From Natronorubrum bangense (GTDB lineage Archaea; Halobacteriota; Halobacteria; Halobacteriales; Natrialbaceae), in the NCBI RefSeq assembly GCF_004799645.1, contig NZ_CP031308.1, forward strand, positions 1 to 64,000: 64,000 bases of DNA. The letters are read 5' to 3'. Under the pieces are notes generated by a model. The model saw only the letters and a list, made by a program, of their open reading frames with translations. It was not told the origin of the DNA and made no database searches. A program made the translations under genes and the position numbers. Shown here in pieces: positions 56,684 to 64,000 of this stretch; position 1 is the first letter of the stretch; each line of letters starts with the position of its first letter.

Positions 56684-58618
56684 CTACCCGAGTTCAGGCA
56701 GCCGCACGTGGGCGGTATGCGGAGCGTCAGCTAGGCCGTTGGCACCCCACGTGTATGGCTGGGAGTCATCACGGGAGACATACCCTTCCGACCGGAGTCG
56801 CTTCAGCCAGTCCCGGGTTTGCTTCTCGCCGATAGAGACTCCCTCTCGATTTGCGATCTCGGTGGCTGTCCCCGGGCCCTCGTCCAGGAGCGCGCGAATC
56901 ACACCACGTTGCCCCTCGGAGCGCTCTTCGATCGTGACAGCCTCTGGCCCGACCGTGACCATCTCGGATAACCACTCAGGGAGTACCCCTGTGTGGATGT
57001 AGACCGTCGCAGCCGTCGTTCGGCCGAACCGGAGGACAGCTTGGGCAATCTTGTGTTCGCGATAGTGCCGGAGGAACGGCCGTTTAGGAATCCCGTAGTC
57101 GAGGTCTGTTCCCTTCCCCTCGTCACCTCTCACCGCCGTGAAGCCTTCCAGTGCGGCCGTAATCTGAAGCGGACGGTCTCCCGGATGGGGGGAACCGAGT
57201 ACGACCCCCACCTTCGTCCCTGTGAAGTCGTTGCTACTCCGGAGCGCGCCGTAGTGTTTGACGTCCGCAATTTGGTCAGTCACTCGTTCGATGTCGATAA
57301 ATGGCTCACTGGGTGGCTCTTCGAAGAGACGCTCAGTTGCACTCTTGGTCGTGATGACGCCTGGTGTTGTATCGTGGCGATTTGCGACCGCCTCGATCAC
57401 CCCGAAGTCGCCCCGTCGATTGACGTATTCACCACTGCTGTATGGCTTGACGTGCGAGGTCGTTTGTACGAACTCGTAGCCGATGACGTCACGGAGATAC
57501 CGGGCCCGACAGTCATCGCAGAGGATCCGCCAACTCACTATCTCGTCGACGCCAAGCCGTCCGCGCCAGAGTTCTTCGACCGGCGTTCCGTCGAGTCCAA
57601 CTACTGCGCGGGCAGCATCAAGAGTCGGCGGCCGTCGGATGACGACCCGTGATTCAGCGTGATCGTAGACAACCTGTGACCCGTCTGGAAGCTCGACATA
57701 ATCCAGTCCTGCTTCTTCCCGAAGCTGATCGTCCCAGTCATACTCCGTCGGTGCGGTATCGCCAATAATCGGTCCGCCAAGTTCGAGCATAGCGAGCACT
57801 GCAGTCGGGGCCTCGGCATGGCCGTCATCATCGTCGACTGCCTCAGTTGGACGGGCTATAGAGGTGTCATCTGAGAGTTCGTCACGAATCGCATCTCGTA
57901 TCGCCTCCATCCCCTCATTTGTTGCAGCCCCAATCAACCCGAAGTGGTTGTCTATCGGCAAGTCGTCGTTCTTGCTGAGAAAGGTTGAAATCGCTGTTGA
58001 GAGTTGATTTGCGTCAAATTCCGTTCGATAGGCGGTTCCTGGGTCTTCGTCGAAGATGACGACGCGGTCGTCTACGACGCGATCAAGGGCGGCGTGGGCT
58101 GGCCCGCCGACGATGACGTCTGCCGCCTCGACCGCGTCCCAGCGTGCGAGGTATGGACAGTCACCGTCTTGCATACAGGGCAGCACATCCTGCAGATAGT
58201 AGTGAAGATACGTCGGTGAGGCTCCCCGCAACCGATAGTCGTTGATTCGCTCGGCCCAATCGGATCCGTACTCTCCTCGGCGGGTTGGACAGTCCCGGTC
58301 GAGCGTTGGAACTTCAACTACCGCTTTCTGATGCTCGGCAGCGAGATCGAGGTGCACGTCTCGCGTCTCGTACCGGTGCGTGAGGATTGCAGCCGGGATG
58401 TCTAGATCGAATGCGGTCTCCGTTGCATGTCGTGTTTTCCCGATCGTGGGGAGGCCGTCGATGATTACTGGTGGTGCCTGCTCGTCGTCGAGCTGTGTCT
58501 CGATTGCCTCTTGAATCCCATCTCGGCACGCATCCCAAACGGTTGCTTGAGTGAACTCGCCCTGTTGGGAAGCTGCGTGAGCACCCTGGCAGCAGTCATC
58601 AGGATCAGTACCAGCCAT
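56684..58618 (-). CDS. Plasmid replication helicase-like ATPase
   Basis: A 644-residue protein common on haloarchaeal plasmids. Near residue 55, IDGLPTIGKTRHATETAF is a P-loop (GxPxxGKT) and near residue 190 VVIFDEDPG is a Walker B motif. A cysteine-containing segment (PCMQDGDCPYLARW) lies between them. The C-terminal third has GSPHPGDRPLQITAALEGFT and AQAVLRFGRTTAATVYIHTG at the helicase motif V-VI positions, and a final winged helix (GTATEIANREGVSIGEKQTR). It probably unwinds DNA at the nearby origin; this is inferred from its position. Confidence 0.65.
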   Translation of the reverse strand: MAGTDPDDCCQGAHAASQQGEFTQATVWDACRDGIQEAIETQLDDEQAPPVIIDGLPTIGKTRHATETAFDLDIPAAILTHRYETRDVHLDLAAEHQKAVVEVPTLDRDCPTRRGEYGSDWAERINDYRLRGASPTYLHYYLQDVLPCMQDGDCPYLARWDAVEAADVIVGGPAHAALDRVVDDRVVIFDEDPGTAYRTEFDANQLSTAISTFLSKNDDLPIDNHFGLIGAATNEGMEAIRDAIRDELSDDTSIARPTEAVDDDDGHAEAPTAVLAMLELGGPIIGDTAPTEYDWDDQLREEAGLDYVELPDGSQVVYDHAESRVVIRRPPTLDAARAVVGLDGTPVEELWRGRLGVDEIVSWRILCDDCRARYLRDVIGYEFVQTTSHVKPYSSGEYVNRRGDFGVIEAVANRHDTTPGVITTKSATERLFEEPPSEPFIDIERVTDQIADVKHYGALRSSNDFTGTKVGVVLGSPHPGDRPLQITAALEGFTAVRGDEGKGTDLDYGIPKRPFLRHYREHKIAQAVLRFGRTTAATVYIHTGVLPEWLSEMVTVGPEAVTIEERSEGQRGVIRALLDEGPGTATEIANREGVSIGEKQTRDWLKRLRSEGYVSRDDSQPYTWGANGLADAPHTAHVRLPELG

Positions 58619-58801
58619 CTATCTGATTGTTGGGTGGTGATGAGTTAATCGTCTCGATTGATCGACTGGTTAGAAACTGATCACCCCTTCGAGGGTGGAG
58701 CATGTACGTACGGCGTTAGAGTGTTCGATTCAGGACGTCTGCTGTACGTTACCCCCCGATACAAGTGCGTGCATAGGCGAGGATTCTCGCTGGGCACACC
58801 C

Positions 58802-58957
58802 CTAACTATCGAGTTCCTCCCCGGCAATCTCGAGGAGCTTCTGGAGTCGCTCGTTGAAGTCGTCCTCGAACCCCGTGTGGAGAGATTCGTCGTACATCCG
58901 TAGAGTACGAGAAAGGCCAATAGCGGCCAGCCAGTCGCGGAACTGGTTGCTACTCAT
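58802..58957 (-). CDS. Small protein or C-terminal fragment
   Basis: A 51-residue minus-strand frame (SSNQFRDWLAAIGLSRTLRM, then EDDFNERLQKLLEIAGEEL). Coding character continues upstream to about 59050 without a start (LDLLQLWAAGSSSTALDTPV), so it is probably the end of a gene truncated at the start of the lower-GC segment. Confidence 0.45.
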   Translation of the reverse strand: MSSNQFRDWLAAIGLSRTLRMYDESLHTGFEDDFNERLQKLLEIAGEELDS

Positions 58958-59107
58958 GTCTTCAACTGGCGTGTCCAAGGCCGTAGAGCTGGAACCAGCC
59001 GCCCAGAGTTGGAGCAGATCTAAACTGAGCGAGTTTGTTTCTCTTAGGTTCTGATGCGAACAGACTTTTCGGGTGGGCGGAACATAGGGTTGAATTATGG
59101 ATGGAAA

Positions 59108-59872
59108 ATGACGACATCCAAGCTCACACTCTACGATCTTATAGTAGATCTGATACCAGGAGTAGCCGCGCTTCTTCTGTTCACCTGGATACTACTACCC
59201 GACCGCCTTCCTGAACTGGTAGACAACTACGGAGTTGCTTTACCAGCAATCGTGCTTCTAACCTTTGGCTACATCGCAGGCCGAATAATACACGGAATAT
59301 CCTCATTAGATCGGCTTGAAAACGGCATTGTAAAATTCTACAATTGGAGAGGAGATCAAATTGAAGCTTTTGACCGGGAGTTCTCAAACAGATTAGCAAA
59401 GTTACTTGAAAAGGAGGATTCCGAATCGCTTGAAGTCCAGACAGCAAGGAAAGCTTGGAACCAGATCAATGAAGGCGATGAGAGTTGGGAAGAATTAGAA
59501 TTCGATGAGGATCCAAGTGACCCTGATGCATTCGATACCGGTTCAATCGGGGAGATTCATGATCTGCGGTATGCTCAGTATTTGGCGGACTCTATGACGT
59601 ACCGTGGTCAGAACCTGTCTTGGAAATATGGTATCCTATCTACCTTCTTCCGCAATATGTGGGTAATCCTGTTCGCAGGGGTAGTGCTTTACGTAATAAC
59701 TGTAGTGGCAAGATTGTATCTACAGAACCAGCTCCCGGACCCCTTCGTAGCTGGGTCGGTCATAGTATTGCTGTCCATTTTCAGCTTAATCTGTATTCAG
59801 CAGCAGTTCAAGTTCAAAAGGCGGCAGATCCGCACCATGATCAACGAGTTAGCAATCCAAGCACCAGAGTAA
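59108..59872 (+). CDS. Four-helix membrane protein
   Basis: A 254-residue protein with two N-terminal membrane segments (LIPGVAALLLFTWILL; ALPAIVLLTFGYIAGRII), a long soluble charged middle part and two C-terminal segments (MWVILFAGVVLYVITVVARL; AGSVIVLLSIFSLICI). The start at 59108 puts the first helix near the N-terminus. Codon use is less GC-rich than that of the rest of the window. It is followed after 73 bases by the DUF4238 gene, so the two may be partners. Function unknown. Confidence 0.65.
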   Translation: MTTSKLTLYDLIVDLIPGVAALLLFTWILLPDRLPELVDNYGVALPAIVLLTFGYIAGRIIHGISSLDRLENGIVKFYNWRGDQIEAFDREFSNRLAKLLEKEDSESLEVQTARKAWNQINEGDESWEELEFDEDPSDPDAFDTGSIGEIHDLRYAQYLADSMTYRGQNLSWKYGILSTFFRNMWVILFAGVVLYVITVVARLYLQNQLPDPFVAGSVIVLLSIFSLICIQQQFKFKRRQIRTMINELAIQAPE

Positions 59873-60189
59873 TCCTGAACCGCTACAGAAACACGTTGTG
59901 CGCAGGTTTATACCGGTAAGGAATAATCCCTGGATAAGAAGTTCGATGCCGGAGCGGAAGAACCAACACTACGTACCCCAATTCTATCTGGATGCCTGGG
60001 CTACCGACGAAATGGTAGACACCCTTGTTTTAGAATCGGGTGATGTGTTCAATCAGCATTTGACCGAGGTATGTGCCCGGAACTACTTCTACGGCAACCC
60101 AGTCGTTGAAGGAGAACTTGCAAATCTGGAAGGCTACCATTCTCAGTACCTCACAAGGCATCTTCAGCTGAGCCGGTCTGAAGTCTGAT

Positions 60190-61535
60190 TTCTGTCGTCA
60201 GTCACAGTGATCGGGTTGGTTTTCCTTGATGATCAACGAGAAGCTGTCGCTGTCGGCGGCGATCAGCCGCCGACGCGACGGCGTTGCCACTCGCGGTGAG
60301 GCTTACTCGGTCGGTGGTTAGCGGTGGAACCGATCGTCCGGTGGCCGATTTGCGGGGACGGCCCGACGCACTGCGAGGGCCGTCCACGCTGCTCGTCGAA
60401 TCATGTTGATGAATTCCTTGAACGACCAGGACCAGAGGCGACGCCCGCCACGGCGGGGCGTCGCCACAAATTCCCAGTGTAGATACCGCCAGACGTTCTG
60501 CAACAGCAGACTCACCACGACGTACAATAGCCGAACCACCGGATTTTGTGTCGACGTTGTCGCAATACTCTGTTCAGAGAGTCGGTAGCTGGCCTCGATA
60601 CCGAAGCGTTTCGCGTAGTGGTATCGAGCGTCTCGTGGCGTCTCAATGAACGGCGCGTCAGCGGCGTAGCCGTGACGCGCCACTCCATGTTCGTCGTATC
60701 GTCCGTTCTGGTAGGTACAGTCGATATAGACGGGAAACTCGACGGTCCAGCTGTGACCGTCGAGTTTCGCCGTCAGATCGTGCTGGATGACGCGACTCCA
60801 GCCTTCGGAGAGTTCCTGCTTGATCGTCTTTCCCCAGCGGACGATCGGCATCACGTACGCGTGGTTGTGCGCCTGAAGTAACGTGAGACACTTGCTATCG
60901 TAGAATTCGCGGTCAAGATAGACGGCCTTGACACTGAAGTCAAGGCCGTCAAGCACACCGAGAAACACTGCAAGGACGCTGCTGGCAGTGTCGCCGTCTT
61001 CGAGACGGCGCACTGCCAGCGTAAATCGCTTGTTCTTCACACGCGCGTAGAGTGTGGCATAGGCGTGGAATGCGGTGGTTCCACGCTTTGCTTCCGAATG
61101 ATAGAGGCCGTCTGTCTCGTCTTCGTCACCGTAGTAGGGCCGCAGGTGGAGGTCAGCCACGACCTCCACCTGCTCGGGAAGCACATCGAGGACATCCTTC
61201 TGAAGCAGCGTGTTACCGATCCGTTCGACCGATTCTACGTCGAACTTCTTTCGGAGGTGGTACAGAACCGTATTCTGGTGAGGCGAGTCTTCGCTCTTCT
61301 CGCAAAGTGTCGAGACTGAGGTCCCGTCGGCGCAAGCGCCGACGAGGACCTCGTGAATATCTTCAGACGTTGTTTCGGCGTTAGGAGCGAGGTCGAGATC
61401 GACTTCCTCGTCGATCGTGTTGACGAGGAAGTTAAGGAGCTGGTCTTCGTGGATTGAACCGTCCGCTTGCTTTGCTTGCTTGGACACAACTCAGCAAGCG
61501 GACTCTTTCAACTTGCAAGCTTTGTGAAGTACTGA
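60190..61535 (-). mobile_element. ISH3-type insertion sequence, ends not resolved
   Basis: The element contains one transposase gene and lies within the DUF4238 gene. The flanks CTGAAGTCTGATT and TGAAGTACTGATT are similar on both sides but no exact target duplication or inverted repeat could be fixed by eye. The boundaries are estimates from where host coding stops and resumes. Confidence 0.6.
60318..61487 (-). CDS. ISH3-type transposase
   Basis: A 389-residue transposase of the haloarchaeal ISH3 group. The DDE residues are in VVADLHLRPYYGDEDETDGL, VKAVYLDREFYDSK and KRFGIEASYRLSEQ. The C-terminal part (RLLYVVVSLLLQNVWRYLHW) is typical. It is uninterrupted and of normal length. Confidence 0.85.
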   Translation of the reverse strand: MSKQAKQADGSIHEDQLLNFLVNTIDEEVDLDLAPNAETTSEDIHEVLVGACADGTSVSTLCEKSEDSPHQNTVLYHLRKKFDVESVERIGNTLLQKDVLDVLPEQVEVVADLHLRPYYGDEDETDGLYHSEAKRGTTAFHAYATLYARVKNKRFTLAVRRLEDGDTASSVLAVFLGVLDGLDFSVKAVYLDREFYDSKCLTLLQAHNHAYVMPIVRWGKTIKQELSEGWSRVIQHDLTAKLDGHSWTVEFPVYIDCTYQNGRYDEHGVARHGYAADAPFIETPRDARYHYAKRFGIEASYRLSEQSIATTSTQNPVVRLLYVVVSLLLQNVWRYLHWEFVATPRRGGRRLWSWSFKEFINMIRRAAWTALAVRRAVPANRPPDDRFHR

Positions 61536-62627
61536 TTCTTGGCCTATCAAGGAACTCCGAGAAACCAGTTCTCTCACTGATTTATCGGATACGTACCTCA
61601 AATTGTTGTACTCCTTTGTTACCACTCAGCGCCTCCGAACCAAGTCCGTGAAGTCCGATATCGAGGCCGGGGAGGAATTTCTCAAAGAAGGAGTGGAAGA
61701 CGACCTGGAACACGGCAGGTACGAGGACAAGATCACATGGACAGATGATCTAACTGACGAGGAGAAGAAAGAGCAACTGGTAGACGGTAATCTCCTGGGA
61801 ATCCATCATCAGCACCTAGTCAGAGGGATTTTCGGTTTTATCGGCTTATCAGATCTTTCAGCTGTGATGCTTCGGAACACAACCAGCAGGGAATTCGTAG
61901 TTTCTGACGCTCCCGTGATCCACGACAATATCCGATTTAAACAGGTTTGGGGACCGGGAACGATAGGGTTAGCGAACCGTGGTTTGCAGATTTTCTGTCC
62001 TATTGGACCGCACCGTGTTCTATTGCTGTATGATCCGGCGGTCTATCGTTTTGACTGTAATTCGAAACAACAAGTCGTACTTGAGGAAACCGAGGTGGTG
62101 AATGAGGTAAATTTATTACAGTTCCATAACGCTGACAGTATCATTATGTTCAACAGTTGCAGCGAAGAGTACGTCTCAGGTCTGTTGGATCGGATGGGAG
62201 AGGCTCGGCGGAGAGATAAGCGGACGGAAGAGTTGGAGACAGAGAAGGATCTTAGTTTTGAAACAGAGTACGCCCCGCACCAGCAGGCGCCCGGTATTTC
62301 ACCCGACCTTCCAAGTTGTACTGTGTACTCGGAAACCGGTTTTGAAACCCAGAGAGGTTCTTGCCGTGTTGAGGAGCATACCCGACTGGTGCACTCCATT
62401 TTTCAAGAAGCTGTTTTCTCCGATGTGTCCGTGATTTACGCAATCAGGTTTCTCTGCGACTTGCTGGATTTAGACGGGTGTGATAGGGTTCTTCGGTCAG
62501 ATCAGGACAGTTAGAATTCTCGCCCGATTCCAACGAAGTAGCTGATTATCGCTTGGATTCGAGTTAGTACTTCCCGTACCGTCACATACCCGGTCTGTCC
62601 CAGCCCCTACACACGCGTTTCACCGGT

Positions 62628-64000
62628 TCAGGTGTTGTTTTCGAGAAAAGCTCGCGCATCGTCATCACCGTGTTTGGCGAACTGTTCCGCGATATCGAGC
62701 GCGTATCCGCGAACATCGGGTTCGTCGAGGGCTGGCTTGAGGACAGTTGCAGTCTCCTCACTGAAACGAACAGGATAGGGGCTGGCTCCCTGGTCCATCA
62801 GCTCCCGATAAAGAGTGATAACGGTCTCCGGATGATCGGATGCCTGCGTCGCCAGATAGCTTTCGAGCGTTTCCCACATGCGCCGCTGTTTCGCGATGAA
62901 AGGCAGTGAACGGCCGATCAACTTGAAGATGTCCTCAAATGCGACCTGCTCTTGGATGAGCGTCAGCCATTCGACGAACCACTGTATCTCGCTGATGTGT
63001 GCCTCAACATCGTCGATCTGCTCGAGTCGCATCTTCCAGAGTGCTTCTACCCTGTCCCATTTCTGCCGGACCTCGTCGTTGTCTTTTCCTGACCGCCATA
63101 GCCCCCACGCCATCTGCCTGGCGAAGTCAGGAGCATCCCGGTCATAAAGATAGGTGACGAGGCTGTTCCTGTCATCCAACTCTTCGTAGCCATGGATGTA
63201 CGCCAAGAGGATGTTGTACGCAAGACCTTCGGGCGCTTGGTTGATGTCCGTGGTGGCGTCTTCGGCAACGAGATCAATACTGTGGAAATAGTACGGGCGC
63301 AGCACAGGATACAGGTTAACATGGAATGTGTTGAACGAAACATAGGCATCCCAGGCAGCGGAGAACCGATTCCGGCTCTCGGTGTTCTGTTGCCGTGGGA
63401 ACAGTGTTTCAAGATGTTCGTGGACGAAGTCATGGTCCAGCCACCAGATTTTCTGTAGCCTGTGGCCGTATACCGCCCTCACAGCCAATGACGTGTCGTC
63501 GAGCATCGATATCAACTGCTCCCGGATATCCTGATTGATTCCTGACTCCCCCTCCTCCTCCGCGTACCCGTCGAACTTCCGCTGGGTGGCGGTGCGAACG
63601 GCGTAAATGATCAGACCATCAAGTGCGAGCGGCCGCACTGCATTGAGCGCGACCTGGAATGGGTTGTTGTGCCCAGCATACCCCTCCGGTGGCCGATCTC
63701 GTTCCGGTGACGGGTCCGGATCATCGAGAAATGCGACGAGCAGCGCCTTCAGCTCCCCGTACTCCAGTAGATACCGGTAGGCATCCGTCGTCACCCCTGC
63801 TTTGAGCAGACGGGCTGCCGCGATCCGTGCCGAATCATCCCAGTCGCTTGGGTTCGCCGCGATCACATCGCAGAGCTCGAACACCGGTCCCCACGGGAAG
63901 CCGTCGCGCAACGACTCGGGATCGTCATCCAGGGTCTTGCGCACCTGGTTCAGCAGTTCGGCCGCGTAGACCGAATTAGCCTGTCGAAGCCTCGGGATCT
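62628..64000 (-). CDS. C-terminal part of a large helical protein, running off the window
   Basis: The frame is open from the window edge to TGA at 62628; an internal GTG at 63944 is not needed as a start, because the coding character continues upstream to 64000 (LRQANSVYAAELLNQVR). At least 457 residues, almost all helical, in repeat-like segments (DSARIAAARLLKAGVTTDAY; LALDGLIIYAVRTATQRKFD; MAWGLWRSGKDNDEVRQKWD). No catalytic motif is visible in this part. It could be the repeat domain of a large STAND- or NACHT-type defence protein, but that is a guess from size and location. Confidence 0.6.
   Translation of the reverse strand, partial: IPRLRQANSVYAAELLNQVRKTLDDDPESLRDGFPWGPVFELCDVIAANPSDWDDSARIAAARLLKAGVTTDAYRYLLEYGELKALLVAFLDDPDPSPERDRPPEGYAGHNNPFQVALNAVRPLALDGLIIYAVRTATQRKFDGYAEEEGESGINQDIREQLISMLDDTSLAVRAVYGHRLQKIWWLDHDFVHEHLETLFPRQQNTESRNRFSAAWDAYVSFNTFHVNLYPVLRPYYFHSIDLVAEDATTDINQAPEGLAYNILLAYIHGYEELDDRNSLVTYLYDRDAPDFARQMAWGLWRSGKDNDEVRQKWDRVEALWKMRLEQIDDVEAHISEIQWFVEWLTLIQEQVAFEDIFKLIGRSLPFIAKQRRMWETLESYLATQASDHPETVITLYRELMDQGASPYPVRFSEETATVLKPALDEPDVRGYALDIAEQFAKHGDDDARAFLENNT

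Larger units (their letters stand above)
59946..62514 (+). pseudogene. DUF4238 gene split by an ISH3-type insertion
   Basis: The 5' part (ERKNQHYVPQFYLDAWATDE, then CARNYFYGNPVVEGELANLE) is the N-terminal signature of DUF4238. The 3' part after the IS continues the family (SREFVVSDAPVIHDNI; LANRGLQIFCPIGPHRVLLL; YDPAVYRF). The upstream frame stops at 60186-60188 inside the junction and the downstream part is open from about 61528. The frames on both sides do not join by removing a simple duplication, so bases may have been lost. DUF4238 proteins are of unknown function and often sit in defence-rich regions. Confidence 0.7.

Noticed and set aside
58658..58903. Plus-strand 81-residue frame
   Set aside because: It overlaps the minus-strand frame 58802-58957, which has better protein character; the plus frame shows no motif and no leader.

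Overview
The window is haloarchaeal accessory DNA, most likely part of a plasmid, megaplasmid or plasmid-derived island. The predicted proteins are strongly acidic, CTCGAG is abundant, several genes start leaderless, and many families are typical of halobacterial replicons: TFB, TFS, Orc1/Cdc6, RPA-like OB-fold proteins, SWIM zinc fingers, ArdC-like proteins, and ISH1-, ISH3-, ISH8- and IS1341-type elements. No ribosomal or core metabolic operon is present. Many genes are broken by insertion sequences or exist only as fragments.

Layout. 0-7 kb: small hypothetical genes, a decayed initiator-tRNA-like sequence, a TFS-like factor lacking the usual acidic loop, paired paralogues (one split by an ISH1-type IS with an 8-bp target duplication) and an HTH/TumE-like pair. 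7-12 kb: an IS1341-type tnpB element, a DUF3006/secreted MBL-hydrolase pair and RPA-like gene 1 with a structured leader. 12-16 kb: a nucleotidyltransferase, an IS1182-type IS and a phosphotransferase between imperfect repeats. 16-24 kb: PadR regulator, ArdC-like 1, zinc-finger and SWIM genes, an HTH/PIN toxin-antitoxin pair between direct repeats, and RPA-like gene 2. 24-31 kb: HNH nuclease, a DUF6610-like/DsbA-like pair, TFB, a second HTH/TumE-like pair and SWIM genes. 31-44 kb: a second tnpB element and an ISH8-type IS, each splitting a gene, then DUF6166/DUF7389-like genes, HTH regulators, an Mrr-like nuclease and an AAA ATPase. 43.6-48.5 kb: a minus-strand operon of a Cas4-like protein, an HhH/DEDD exonuclease and a DUF1998-type helicase (MrfA/MrfB-like). 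49-52.6 kb: ArdC-like 2, a third tnpB element and another SWIM gene. 52.7-55.5 kb: a replication origin built around orc1/cdc6 with at least a dozen C-tract repeats. 55.5-58.6 kb: a decayed PolB C-terminus, a primase-like protein and a plasmid helicase. 59-64 kb: a lower-GC segment with a membrane protein and a DUF4238 gene split by an ISH3-type IS, then the C-terminus of a large protein leaving the window.

Two window-wide non-coding signals stand out. First, about fifteen short leaders made of a T-tract followed by a hairpin lie just upstream of accessory genes; their stems differ in sequence but pair, and many loops resemble GAAGGGGTG. Second, a 41-42 bp dyad, TTAACCAAC-N23/24-GTTGGTTAA, occurs four times between genes, often next to gene breakpoints. 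These, the helicase/nuclease operon, the RPA leaders with mutually exclusive hairpins, and the altered TFS are the best candidates for undescribed biology. All family assignments come from reading motifs; no database search was run.
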